Below are positions 47,216 through 54,069 of a stretch of DNA of 54,069 nucleotides, in pieces. Under the pieces are notes generated by a model, which made no database searches, had not been told where the DNA came from, and saw only the letters and a program-made list of their open reading frames with translations. How positions within the stretch are numbered: position 1 is the stretch's first letter; each line of letters starts with the position of its first letter. The DNA is from a virus. The stretch covers positions 1-54,069 of IMG/VR virus record IMGVR_UViG_3300036768_000196; one strand, written 5' to 3'. The position numbers and the translations under genes were made by a program.

Positions 47216-47463
47216 TTCAAAACTGGAAAAAGTTTTGCGTCAGGGCGCGTTAGCTAATACCCGGACCGCGGGGGTACCCAGGACAGCGGTAGACGGACAC
47301 TAGCCGAAAGGCACCGGTGCAACTCCGCATGGTGAGCCGTCCGACTGGTTGAATCGGCAAGTCGGGGGACTAGGGAGTGCCATGCCCTAGCATGCCGATC
47401 CCGTTAACTCGGGGCAGGAACCTACCTCTCCTTATACCCTGTCGTGGGGTAGGGGGAGGTTTT
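47216..47463 (+). ncRNA. Candidate structured small RNA (~250 nt)
   Basis: A GC-rich region between primase and helicase genes, with no credible ORF and its own perfect promoter. A multi-branched fold can be drawn: closing stem GACGG/CCGTC (47292-47296/47337-47341) around hairpins GCC-GAAA-GGC (47303-47312) and CACC...GGTG (47312-47334); then CTAGGG/CCCTAG (47370-47375/47385-47390). An 11-bp GC-rich stem (47424-47434/47450-47460) followed by TTT looks like a terminator. The GAAA loop and nested stems suggest selected structure. No known RNA family recognised. Confidence 0.65.
47424..47463 (+). terminator. Terminator-like hairpin at the ncRNA 3' end
   Basis: ACCTCTCCTTA pairs with TAGGGGGAGGT (11 bp with G-T pairs) and is followed by a four-T run. 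The short run may give partial termination, allowing some read-through into the 47552 gene and helicase. Confidence 0.6.
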
Positions 47464-47551
47464 GGCAGGAACTTTATGAATTCTTATGTCATAAGTCAAG
47501 AAAAAATTGAACTTTTAGAAAAATCTCTTGTCTAATGGAGATATAACCAAA

Positions 47552-47743
47552 ATGAAACTACCATACGGATTCCACGAAGTTATTATCGACGAATATGATC
47601 CACGAGTGAGATATCCTCGCCGCCGTGCCAAGGCGTGGCGTGATGCGATGAAACCCGGCAAATGCCGGTCTCTCACCAAAGAAGAGATAAAAGAACTATA
47701 TGGTGCAGAGTTCCTTGCTGAAAGCACTCCTAAAGAAGGATAA
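47552..47743 (+). CDS. Small basic protein (63 aa) before helicase
   Basis: MKLPYGFHEVIIDEYDPRVRYPRRRAKAW, then KPGKCRSLTKEEIKELYGAEF. GGAGAT eight bases before the ATG; an in-frame ATG at 47528 lacks a site. It overlaps the helicase gene by 44 bases. The basic middle may bind nucleic acid. No family known. Confidence 0.6.
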   Translation: MKLPYGFHEVIIDEYDPRVRYPRRRAKAWRDAMKPGKCRSLTKEEIKELYGAEFLAESTPKEG

Positions 47744-48932
47744 CTATAACAAGTACAGGAGCTTTCTTTCCTTCGAAGAGTTCCCAAAGGAAGCACACCC
47801 TGTTCTACACGCAATAGACGAATTACACAAACAAAAAGAAGGAGACCTGCACCTCGAAGACGTAGCGAACACTGCCCTTGCCAAGCAGTTTCCTAAACGA
47901 AATGAGCCACTAATCAAGGCTATCCTTGACCAAATGGTGTCAGATTCAGGACAGGAAACTGTCCAGTCCCTGCTGGAGAAGCATAAACGTCTTGCTACAA
48001 GCAGAAGGCTGGCAGTGCTGGCAGCAAACTACTCCGAAGGGCAGGGGGATCTGAACAAGATAGTAGAACTAGCTGAAGAGCTAAAAGTTCCCCCAACGGT
48101 GTTCGACGACTTCGTGACTGACGATATCACGGAGATAATCAAGCACGATGTACTGCAACCAGGTCTACGGTGGAGATTAGACTGCCTTAACAAATCCATC
48201 GGTAGTCTGCGAAAGGGAAATTTTCTTTTCCTGTTCGCTAGACCAGAAACGGGAAAGACGACCTTCCTTGCGTCAGAGGTAGGTCACATGGTCGGTCAAC
48301 TTGGGGAAGAGCAGGGGCCGGTCCTGTGGTTCAACAATGAGGAGCATGGGCACAACGTAAAGCTAAGGCAATATCAGGCGGTACTTGGTGCGAGGATCGA
48401 CCAGCTAAAAAAGTACCCTGAAAGGGCCAAGGCTGCTTTCATGGAGAAAACTAAAGGTAAGCTGAAACTTATCGATGAGGCTATCCTCACCAAGCAGAAA
48501 GTGGAAAGTATTGCCGAGCAGCAGAGACCAAGCTTGATAGTCATAGACCAGCTTGACAAAGTGGAGGGATTCTCCGCAGACCGTAAGGATCTGGAGCTTG
48601 GTGATATCTACCGTTGGGCAAGGGAACTTGCAAAAAAGCACTGTCCAGTCATTGGTGTATGTCAGGCTGATGGAACGGCAGAGGGTGTGCGATACTTGAC
48701 GATGGCCCATGTAGCCAACTCCAAGACATCCAAGGCAGCGGAGGCAGATTTCATCATAGGAATCGGTAAAGACAATCAACCCGGATGGGATTATATCCGT
48801 TTCATTTCAGTACTTAAAAATAAAGGATTCGGTGATGGTGACAGTGATCCTACACTGAGGCACGGAACTTTTCAGGTAAGAATAGTACCAGAGATAGCAA
48901 GGTACGAAGATATAAATCAACAAGAGGAATGA
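47700..48932 (+). CDS. Replicative DNA helicase (DnaB/gp4-like)
   Basis: A 410-aa protein. The RecA-like core has Walker A FARPETGKTTF (~185) and Walker B SLIVIDQLDKV, then VIGVCQADGTAEG (motif III/IV region) and HVANSKTSKAAEADFIIGIGK (arginine-finger region). The N-terminal ~130 helical residues resemble the DnaB N-domain. It unwinds DNA 5' to 3' at the fork. The start overlaps the preceding ORF. Confidence 0.88.
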   Translation: MVQSSLLKALLKKDNYNKYRSFLSFEEFPKEAHPVLHAIDELHKQKEGDLHLEDVANTALAKQFPKRNEPLIKAILDQMVSDSGQETVQSLLEKHKRLATSRRLAVLAANYSEGQGDLNKIVELAEELKVPPTVFDDFVTDDITEIIKHDVLQPGLRWRLDCLNKSIGSLRKGNFLFLFARPETGKTTFLASEVGHMVGQLGEEQGPVLWFNNEEHGHNVKLRQYQAVLGARIDQLKKYPERAKAAFMEKTKGKLKLIDEAILTKQKVESIAEQQRPSLIVIDQLDKVEGFSADRKDLELGDIYRWARELAKKHCPVIGVCQADGTAEGVRYLTMAHVANSKTSKAAEADFIIGIGKDNQPGWDYIRFISVLKNKGFGDGDSDPTLRHGTFQVRIVPEIARYEDINQQEE

Positions 48933-48933
48933 T

Positions 48934-49122
48934 ATGAATCAAGCAGAGTTACTTGAAAAGCTTGAATCAGTTCCAAAGGACGCTGCATTTGCCTATAGGA
49001 CTGGACGATGGTCAATTCTAGAGATTAGGACAGGTGCAGGAAAACTATGCGAAGAGGCCGCTGCGGAGATACGTTATCTTCAGGATGAAGTGAAGGCATT
49101 GAGGAAAGCTGAAAAAAAATGA
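48934..49122 (+). CDS. Small hypothetical protein (62 aa)
   Basis: MNQAELLEKLESVPKDAAFAYRTGRWSILE; helical and amphipathic with a coiled-coil end (EIRYLQDEVKALRKAEKK). One base after the helicase stop and overlapping the next ORF by four bases. Confidence 0.6.
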   Translation: MNQAELLEKLESVPKDAAFAYRTGRWSILEIRTGAGKLCEEAAAEIRYLQDEVKALRKAEKK

Positions 49123-49472
49123 AACGCTACGAAATCCGTGATGGCTCACAGTCAAAGAACTGCTGCTTTGAGGCAACGGTTGTTGACACGATGAGATTAA
49201 TTACTGTGTTAAACGGACTGCCCATTTACGAAGCTATGTGTGAGTGCTCCAGCAGAACGGTTGCTGAGAGGGTGTGCGACGCACTGAATGCAAACGAGGA
49301 ATATAAGGAAGAAATCAGTCGCCTGAAGGCTGAATTAAAGCGTTGGAAGGATGCGCGTGATGAATCGTTGGCTTGCGAAAAGCTCACTTTGGATGAATTG
49401 GATGAGCTTAGGAAAGAACTCAGGATCGCGCACGACGAGATCGAGCGACTCCGAGCCAAGATGGACTTATAG
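49119..49472 (+). CDS. Coiled-coil hypothetical protein (117 aa)
   Basis: Starts MKRYEIRDGSQSKNCCFEATVV. The second half is a strong coiled coil (EEYKEEISRLKAELKRWKDAR; LRKELRIAHDEIERLRAKM). It probably oligomerises or binds another coiled coil; there is no enzymatic motif. Confidence 0.6.
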   Translation: MKRYEIRDGSQSKNCCFEATVVDTMRLITVLNGLPIYEAMCECSSRTVAERVCDALNANEEYKEEISRLKAELKRWKDARDESLACEKLTLDELDELRKELRIAHDEIERLRAKMDL

Positions 49473-49495
49473 AAAGGAACACACAGGAGGTACTG

Positions 49496-49969
49496 ATGGA
49501 CTTTAGGAAAGAGGTCAACCGTCTTGCTGACGCTCTGGAAAGTGGCGATACGTACGACTACGGGAGCACGTCGGTCATCTACGGCTGGAATGCTAGCTGC
49601 GATGACCCGACTTCGCCCGCTGCTGGACTGCTAAGGGCGATGGCAGATGAAATAGAGCGTCTCCGCGCAGAGGTTAGCACGCTGAATAAGGACGCACAAC
49701 GGTGGCGCTATCTAGAGCGTAACGCCAGCATTGGCTTTACCGGTCCTCCGTCTTGTAACGCCATAGTAAGACTGAAAGTATTAAACTCATTGGACAATAC
49801 CCTCTCTAAGATAGTTGACAGAGCCATTGCTGAGAGTAAGATGACGAATGAGTCATCTGAAATAGGGGATACTTCGTATCCTGTAATGTATACAGCCTCA
49901 CACGTCAGAAGCAGCAGTCCTACTAGCGGAGGCGGATTTATTGGGAAAAAGATATATGTAGGCAAATAA
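49496..49969 (+). CDS. Hypothetical protein (157 aa)
   Basis: MDFRKEVNRLADALESGDTYDYG, then AAGLLRAMADEIERLRAEVSTLNKDAQRWRYLERN, a pattern seen in phage small proteins whose C-terminal part often varies. Helical, with a glycine-rich end. AGGAGG sits near the start. Function unknown. Confidence 0.6.
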   Translation: MDFRKEVNRLADALESGDTYDYGSTSVIYGWNASCDDPTSPAAGLLRAMADEIERLRAEVSTLNKDAQRWRYLERNASIGFTGPPSCNAIVRLKVLNSLDNTLSKIVDRAIAESKMTNESSEIGDTSYPVMYTASHVRSSSPTSGGGFIGKKIYVGK

Positions 49970-49979
49970 AAAATAACTA

Positions 49980-50147
49980 ATGAATCATTATACAAATGCA
50001 GTCCATAACTTCGAGAAACTTGTAGATAAACTTGAACCACAATTGAGAAAAGACCAGTTGGAGATATTGAGATACAACATATTTATACTTAAGATTCAAC
50101 CTCAGTATCAGAGACCTAAGCCGGAACTTGAGACTGTAGATGACTAA
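49980..50147 (+). CDS. Small hypothetical protein upstream of polymerase (55 aa)
   Basis: MNHYTNAVHNFEKLVDKLEPQ, then LRKDQLEILRYNIFILKIQPQ. A helical protein that overlaps the polymerase start (ATGACTAA) and so is translationally coupled to it. No family known. Confidence 0.6.
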   Translation: MNHYTNAVHNFEKLVDKLEPQLRKDQLEILRYNIFILKIQPQYQRPKPELETVDD

Positions 50148-51261
50148 GAAAATTCTTACAATAGATACTGAAAACACCATCTACAACAAAGGGAATCCAT
50201 TCGATACCAGAAACATCAATGTATGTGTTGCATATAAATTCGATGATGATGAGGGTGTATTGTTTCATGACAAGAAGTCATTGGAAGAAAAAATAAACAA
50301 GGCAGATCTTCTTGTATTTTTTAACGCAAAGTACGATCTTCATTGGCTTAGGAAACTGGATATAGACATCAAGAACAAACCCATCTGGTGCTGTCAACTG
50401 TTCGAGTTTATCCACAATAGGATGCAGAACCCATATCCGTCACTAGATGGTGTGTGCGAAAAGTATGGACTTGGCTCAAAGATCGATGTCATCGAAAAAG
50501 AGTATTGGAACAATGGGATAAATACTGACAAGATTCCCAAGGAAGTTCTGGCAGAGTATGCTTTACATGATGTGAGACTTACTTATGAGCTTTACAAGAA
50601 ACAAATGAGTGTAATGCGACCACATCAGGCAAAGCTGATGATGATCTCAATGGCAGATCTGAAAGTACTTGCTGAAATGGAATGGAATGGAATTCACTTT
50701 GACATAGAAAAAGCAAAAGAAAAAGAAAAAGAAGTTGATGACAAGATTAAGGAGATACAGGACAAGCTTTCTATTCATCACAACATTCCCAACTTCAATT
50801 GGAATTCTAACGAGCACCTTTCTGCTTTACTTTATGGTGGCGATCTTACTTTCACCGTTAAAGTTCCTGATGGGGTGTATAAGTCAGGACAGAAAAAAGG
50901 ACAACTTAAGCTTAGGAATGAGGAAGTAACTTATACACTTCCAAGGAAATTCACTCCAGTCAAAGGATCAGAACTCAAAAAGCCAGGTTTCTGGTCAGTA
51001 GATGAAACTTATCTTTTGAAACTCAAAGGAGGGGATCGAGAACTCATTGACAGTATCCTTAAGATAAAGGAATTGACCAAGCTAAAGACAACCTACTATG
51101 AGGGATTTCGAAAGCTGTATGAGGAAATGAACTGGAAAGATAACCTTTTGCATACGACTTTTACTCAGGTAGTGGCAAGGACAGGTAGGCTTTCAAGCAA
51201 ATCCCCGAACATACAAAATCTTTCAGATGAAGCACAACAGCTTATTACGACAAGATGGTAA
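50140..51261 (+). CDS. DNA polymerase family A, N-terminal part (3'-5' exonuclease and thumb)
   Basis: A 373-aa protein. Exo I LTIDTENT, Exo II FFNAKYDLHWL and Exo III YALHDVRLTYELY make the proofreading domain. Thumb and the TGRLSSKSPNIQNL motif follow, then the ORF stops at QQLITTRW. In intact polymerases the next element would be motif A, which instead opens the ORF at 51445. The ATGG of the inserted ORF overlaps the stop (ATGGTAA). The two halves presumably assemble into one enzyme. Confidence 0.85.
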   Translation: MTKKILTIDTENTIYNKGNPFDTRNINVCVAYKFDDDEGVLFHDKKSLEEKINKADLLVFFNAKYDLHWLRKLDIDIKNKPIWCCQLFEFIHNRMQNPYPSLDGVCEKYGLGSKIDVIEKEYWNNGINTDKIPKEVLAEYALHDVRLTYELYKKQMSVMRPHQAKLMMISMADLKVLAEMEWNGIHFDIEKAKEKEKEVDDKIKEIQDKLSIHHNIPNFNWNSNEHLSALLYGGDLTFTVKVPDGVYKSGQKKGQLKLRNEEVTYTLPRKFTPVKGSELKKPGFWSVDETYLLKLKGGDRELIDSILKIKELTKLKTTYYEGFRKLYEEMNWKDNLLHTTFTQVVARTGRLSSKSPNIQNLSDEAQQLITTRW

Positions 51262-51443
51262 AACAAACCGATTCGATATACTACACCATTCTGAGACTGA
51301 AAGATCACATGGATAACGATGAGCTTTCTCATCTTATCTCGGAGATGGAATCAGTTTATCCTGATCTATTCGAGGAGCTAAGAAAGAAGATTACGTTCAA
51401 GCAGATGTCAAGACAGATCCCTGCTCTTTTGAAAAAGCAATAA
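51255..51443 (+). CDS. 62-aa ORF inserted between the two polymerase halves
   Basis: MVKQTDSIYYTILRLKDHMDNDELSHLISEMESVY, then FEELRKKITFKQMSRQIPALLKKQ. Helical and charged. It starts inside the upstream stop (ATGGTAA) and ends one base before the next ATG (TAAGATG). The 186-nt segment from the stop of the first half to the ATG of the second is an exact multiple of three, so its removal would join the polymerase in frame. No homology recognised; it could tether the two halves. Confidence 0.65.
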   Translation: MVKQTDSIYYTILRLKDHMDNDELSHLISEMESVYPDLFEELRKKITFKQMSRQIPALLKKQ

Positions 51444-51444
51444 G

Positions 51445-52173
51445 ATGTATGTGCAATGTGATGCATCTCAATTGGAATGGCGAGTTCTTAACTGGCTGGC
51501 TAATGATCCAGTAGGTCTTCGTGAGCTTAATGAGGAAATAGATGTTCATTCGGCGAATCAAAAGGCATTTAATCTACCAACGAGACTTATCTCCAAAAAG
51601 TACCTATTTCGTACTATTTACCGCGGCTCTGGCTGGAGTTTCGCTAATGATCCTGATTTTATGGGCGTTTCTGATGATCCTGACTTTTGGGATGAAATAA
51701 ACAGGAAGTTCTATGACAAGTACAAAGGAATTGACAAGTACCATAGAAACCTTGCAGATCTGGTTATAAGAAACAAGCCTATTTGCTCACCACTTGGCCG
51801 TGAATGGCTAGTTGGACTAAAAGAGAACGGAATGATTCCGTGGACAGTCTTGACTAATTATCCAGTGCAGGGTACTGGAAATGATCTTCTGGCAATAACA
51901 AGAATAAGCCTAAGAAAGAACATGAATGAAAAAAAGATGCGGTCCCTTCTGGTATCTACTGTCCACGATTCGATCGTTGCTGATTGCCCTGAGGAGGAAG
52001 CAAAAGATGTAGCCAACCTCATGTACGATGTATTTGACATTTACCTTCCGAAGAATGTGAAGGCTATCTGGAATATAGACTTGCCATGCAAGTTTCCATG
52101 CGAGGTTAAAATTGGTCCTAACCTCAAGGACATGGATAAATACCAAAAACAGGGTATTGACAGGCAGGACTGA
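51445..52173 (+). CDS. DNA polymerase family A, C-terminal polymerase part
   Basis: A 242-aa protein. YVQCDASQLEWRVLNWLANDP is motif A, ISKKYLFRTIYRGSGWSF is motif B (with RGSG where YGxG is usual), and LVSTVHDSIVAD is motif C. Together with the exonuclease part it makes the phage replicative polymerase. Its 3' end holds the -35 box of the next promoter. A 5'-truncated identical copy opens the window. Confidence 0.88.
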   Translation: MYVQCDASQLEWRVLNWLANDPVGLRELNEEIDVHSANQKAFNLPTRLISKKYLFRTIYRGSGWSFANDPDFMGVSDDPDFWDEINRKFYDKYKGIDKYHRNLADLVIRNKPICSPLGREWLVGLKENGMIPWTVLTNYPVQGTGNDLLAITRISLRKNMNEKKMRSLLVSTVHDSIVADCPEEEAKDVANLMYDVFDIYLPKNVKAIWNIDLPCKFPCEVKIGPNLKDMDKYQKQGIDRQD

Positions 52174-52185
52174 ATTGGATATAAT
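52157..52185 (+). promoter_or_regulatory. Perfect sigma70 promoter upstream of ssb-like gene (right copy)
   Basis: TTGACA and TATAAT with a 17-bp spacer, identical to the promoter at 645-673. Confidence 0.85.
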
Positions 52186-52204
52186 ATAGACAAAGAGGAT
52201 AGAG

Positions 52205-52732
52205 ATGTTAATCGAGATCAAACAGGTATCTACGAAGAATGTAGTCAAAGGTAGAAACAAATACACCCAAATGGATGTAAGTTACCACAACCTGGACAAA
52301 AACCGGGAAGAGGGTAAAAAATCCTTGATGTCATTTACTACTGAGCAGGCTACATGGAATGCCCTTTCAAATGCAAAACAGGGTGAAGTATACAAGGTAA
52401 AAGCACAGAAAAACGACAAAGGGTTTTGGGACTGGGTAGAAGCAGTCAAGGAGGAAACTAACCAGATGGTTCAAGGAAAGCCTATTCCTGTATCGACACG
52501 TCCAAACTATGAGACGGCTGATGAACGTGCCCGTAGGCAGGTTTATATTATCCGTCAAAGCTCTATTGCATCTGCAATCGAGTATTATAAAGACCAAGGC
52601 AAGCGACCTAAAGTAGAAGAAGTTCTGGCTCTTGCCAAGGTATTCGAGAACTATGTGATGTCGGAAGACGACAATAATGAGGTAACTCCCAAGGATACTT
52701 GGGAAGTTGCTGATGAAGCGGAGATTAAATAA
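52205..52732 (+). CDS. Probable ssDNA-binding protein (right copy)
   Basis: Identical to the 175-aa protein at 693-1220; see that entry for the OB-fold-like N-terminus, helical section and acidic tail. The duplicate exists because the repeat is carried at both ends. Confidence 0.65.
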   Translation: MLIEIKQVSTKNVVKGRNKYTQMDVSYHNLDKNREEGKKSLMSFTTEQATWNALSNAKQGEVYKVKAQKNDKGFWDWVEAVKEETNQMVQGKPIPVSTRPNYETADERARRQVYIIRQSSIASAIEYYKDQGKRPKVEEVLALAKVFENYVMSEDDNNEVTPKDTWEVADEAEIK

Positions 52733-52756
52733 TAAAGTCATCTTAGGCAAACTCAA

Positions 52757-53548
52757 ATGAAGTGTGAATCCTTCAAGAGAAATGCCAAATCCGTAAAAGA
52801 GCTACTTGCCTCTATCAGGAATGGTAAGTTCACGCTAGATGGAAGAAATCTTATTGTTCGTGGCAACCTTTCACTTAAAAATTTGGGATTAACTTCTCTT
52901 CTTGGTTGCCCAAAATATGTTGGTGGTGAATTTAACTGTTCAGGTAATGAGTTAAAAACATTAGAAGGGTCACCACAAAAAGTTGGTAGTTTTGATTGCA
53001 GCTTCAACGACTTAATTTCTCTTGAAGGCGGACCTCGAAAAGTAGAATACAGGTACGATTGCAGTGACAACAGGCTAAAAACACTTGAAGGTGCGCCACC
53101 AAAAGTTGGTAGTTTTGACTGTTCTCGCAACAACCTTCAAACATTGAAAGGCGGACCACAGGAAGTAGGTACCTACTTTATTTGCGACTACAATAAGCTC
53201 GAAACGCTGGATGGAGGACCTGTTAAGGTAGGAGCTACTTATAGCTGTAGCAATAATAAGTTAATCTCTCTTAAGGGTGCACCACGGGTAGTTGGCTACA
53301 ATTTTTATTGTAGACAAAACAAGCTATCTTCGTTAGAAGGTTGTCCTCGTACCATTGGCGGTAGTTTATACTGTGAAAAAAATAAACTTCTTACTTCACT
53401 TGAAGGAGGCCCACGTTATATTGTTGAGGATGTTTATTTGTATGGTTGTCCTAACTTAATCTCTATTGAGAATTTTCATCTTTACTTGCCTAAAGTACTC
53501 GGCAAATTTTATTTCAAAAAAAGGAGGTTTGTATGTACTATAAAGTAG
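52757..53548 (+). CDS. Leucine-rich-repeat-like protein (right copy)
   Basis: Identical to the 263-aa protein at 1245-2036, with the same ~20-residue SLEGxPxxVG repeats. Confidence 0.75.
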   Translation: MKCESFKRNAKSVKELLASIRNGKFTLDGRNLIVRGNLSLKNLGLTSLLGCPKYVGGEFNCSGNELKTLEGSPQKVGSFDCSFNDLISLEGGPRKVEYRYDCSDNRLKTLEGAPPKVGSFDCSRNNLQTLKGGPQEVGTYFICDYNKLETLDGGPVKVGATYSCSNNKLISLKGAPRVVGYNFYCRQNKLSSLEGCPRTIGGSLYCEKNKLLTSLEGGPRYIVEDVYLYGCPNLISIENFHLYLPKVLGKFYFKKRRFVCTIK

Positions 53549-53712
53549 TTCGTAATGGAGTAACTGTAGCAAAGGGGTTTTCTAACTACGAGAAGGCACG
53601 TCAATTCTTGCGTAAACTTCTACGTAAGAAAGATCCGATTCGTGTGAACCGTCAGCCAGACCCGCTTTCTGCTTTCCTTTTCGGCTACGAAATCGTTCGA
53701 GTTGACAAATAA
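53533..53712 (+). CDS. Small basic hypothetical protein (right copy)
   Basis: Identical to the 59-aa ORF at 2021-2200, with the same AAAGGAGG ribosome-binding site and overlap of the LRR-like gene. Confidence 0.75.
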   Translation: MYYKVVRNGVTVAKGFSNYEKARQFLRKLLRKKDPIRVNRQPDPLSAFLFGYEIVRVDK

Positions 53713-53722
53713 TAGATGACAT

Positions 53723-53749
53723 GGCCTCCCCGCAAGGGGAGGCTTTTCC
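53723..53749 (+). terminator. Rho-independent terminator (right copy)
   Basis: Same GCCTCCCC-GCAA-GGGGAGGC hairpin and TTTT as at 2211-2237. Confidence 0.8.
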
Positions 53750-53765
53750 TGACAAGGAATTACAG

Positions 53766-54069
53766 ATGTTGTGCCTTATTGATGGCGACATTGTAGCTTA
53801 CAGATGCGCAGCTTCCTGCGAACCAACGAAAGAAAAACATGAGCGAGATCCCCTTGACATCGCAATTGCAAGAGCAGATTCCCTCTTATACCGCATCGTT
53901 AGTGACACTCAATCTACTGAATATCGGCTCTTTATATCAGGCACTGGAAATTTTAGAAAAAAGCTCTATCCGCAGTACAAAGCTAATCGTGAACATTTAC
54001 CACGACCAGTATGGCTTGACGAACTTCGTAAATTTCTGGTTGAAGAATGGAAAAGTGAAGTCACTTCCG
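53766..54069 (+). CDS. 5'-3' exonuclease, 3'-truncated right copy
   Basis: The first ~101 codons of the exonuclease that is complete at 2254-3021, cut by the end of the window after WKSEVTS. It contains the DGDIVAY metal site but not the later acidic cluster or the helix-hairpin-helix. Confidence 0.88.
   Translation, partial: MLCLIDGDIVAYRCAASCEPTKEKHERDPLDIAIARADSLLYRIVSDTQSTEYRLFISGTGNFRKKLYPQYKANREHLPRPVWLDELRKFLVEEWKSEVTS

Larger units (their letters stand above)
51513..54069. repeat. Right copy of 2,557-bp direct terminal repeat / circular overlap
   Basis: Repeats 1-2557. Genes in it, apart from the truncated polymerase copy on the left and the exonuclease fragment on the right, are carried twice. 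Confidence 0.93.

Noticed and set aside
47216-47340. Degenerate tRNA in the second ncRNA (TTAGCTAA and GGTGCAACTCC segments look tRNA-like)
   Set aside because: No acceptor pair or anticodon stem can be built around them.
51255-51444. Group I intron splitting the polymerase
   Set aside because: The segment is only ~186 nt, is an intact coupled ORF with codon structure, and I see no group I core pairings. A cDNA test would settle it.
1-54069. Lysogeny genes or a T7-type RNA polymerase
   Set aside because: No integrase, recombinase, CI-like repressor or single-subunit RNA polymerase was found, so a temperate life cycle and T7-style transcription are not supported.

Overview
The window looks like a complete genome of a virulent, short-tailed (podovirus-like) dsDNA phage, presented as one unit of about 51,512 bp plus an overlap. 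Bases 1-2557 recur at 51513-54069 and appear identical where compared. The morphology is inferred from a P22-like head-to-tail set (gp4-like adaptor, gp10-like hub, large internal virion proteins) with no tail tube, sheath or tape-measure gene. No integrase, repressor or phage RNA polymerase was found. Perfect TTGACA-N17-TATAAT promoters point to use of host sigma70 RNA polymerase. The GH108-type endolysin, purine-rich Shine-Dalgarno sites and promoter type suggest a Gram-negative host, but this is inference.

Layout. (i) 47.2-54.1 kb, continuing across the overlap to 5.5 kb (+): DNA replication and metabolism. It holds a zinc-ribbon/TOPRIM primase, DnaB-like helicase, a family A DNA polymerase split into two ORFs with a 62-aa ORF between them, an ssDNA-binding protein, 5'-3' exonuclease, resolvase-like nuclease, metallophosphoesterase, HD hydrolase and a 3TM holin. 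(ii) 5.9-8.5 kb (+): a B12-type (class II) ribonucleotide reductase interrupted at its first redox cysteine by a LAGLIDADG intein. (iii) 8.5-35.3 kb (-): one late operon, in transcription order terminase small subunit, HNH, terminase large subunit, portal, an ATT-start small gene, GroES-like cochaperonin, scaffold, capsid, virion and tail proteins, adaptor, gp10-like hub, internal virion proteins, endolysin and a metallopeptidase-like gene. (iv) 35.3-36.2 kb: no gene, but an AT-rich palindromic promoter region flanked on both sides by tandem long hairpins. (v) 36.2-41.6 kb (+): small accessory genes, a tRNA-Ile2(CAU), and a unit made of a perfect sigma70 promoter, a ~650-nt structured leader, a DUF1874/AcrIII-1-like viral ring-nuclease gene and a terminator. 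(vi) 41.6-46.2 kb (+): an amidoligase cassette (class I glutamine amidotransferase, two COOH-NH2 ligase-like proteins, class II glutamine amidotransferase, ATP-grasp ligase). (vii) 47.18-47.47 kb: a second candidate structured RNA behind its own perfect promoter.

How it may work together. Host sigma70 reads the early, accessory and replication genes rightward and the late operon leftward from the 35.57 kb promoter. Late mRNA begins with a five-hairpin leader that could affect stability, antitermination or terS translation. The AcrIII-1-like enzyme would blunt type III CRISPR signalling by cleaving cyclic tetra-adenylate. The amidoligase cassette probably makes or modifies a peptide or protein by ATP-driven amide-bond formation. 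The least explained parts are the bidirectional hairpin array and the two structured noncoding regions.
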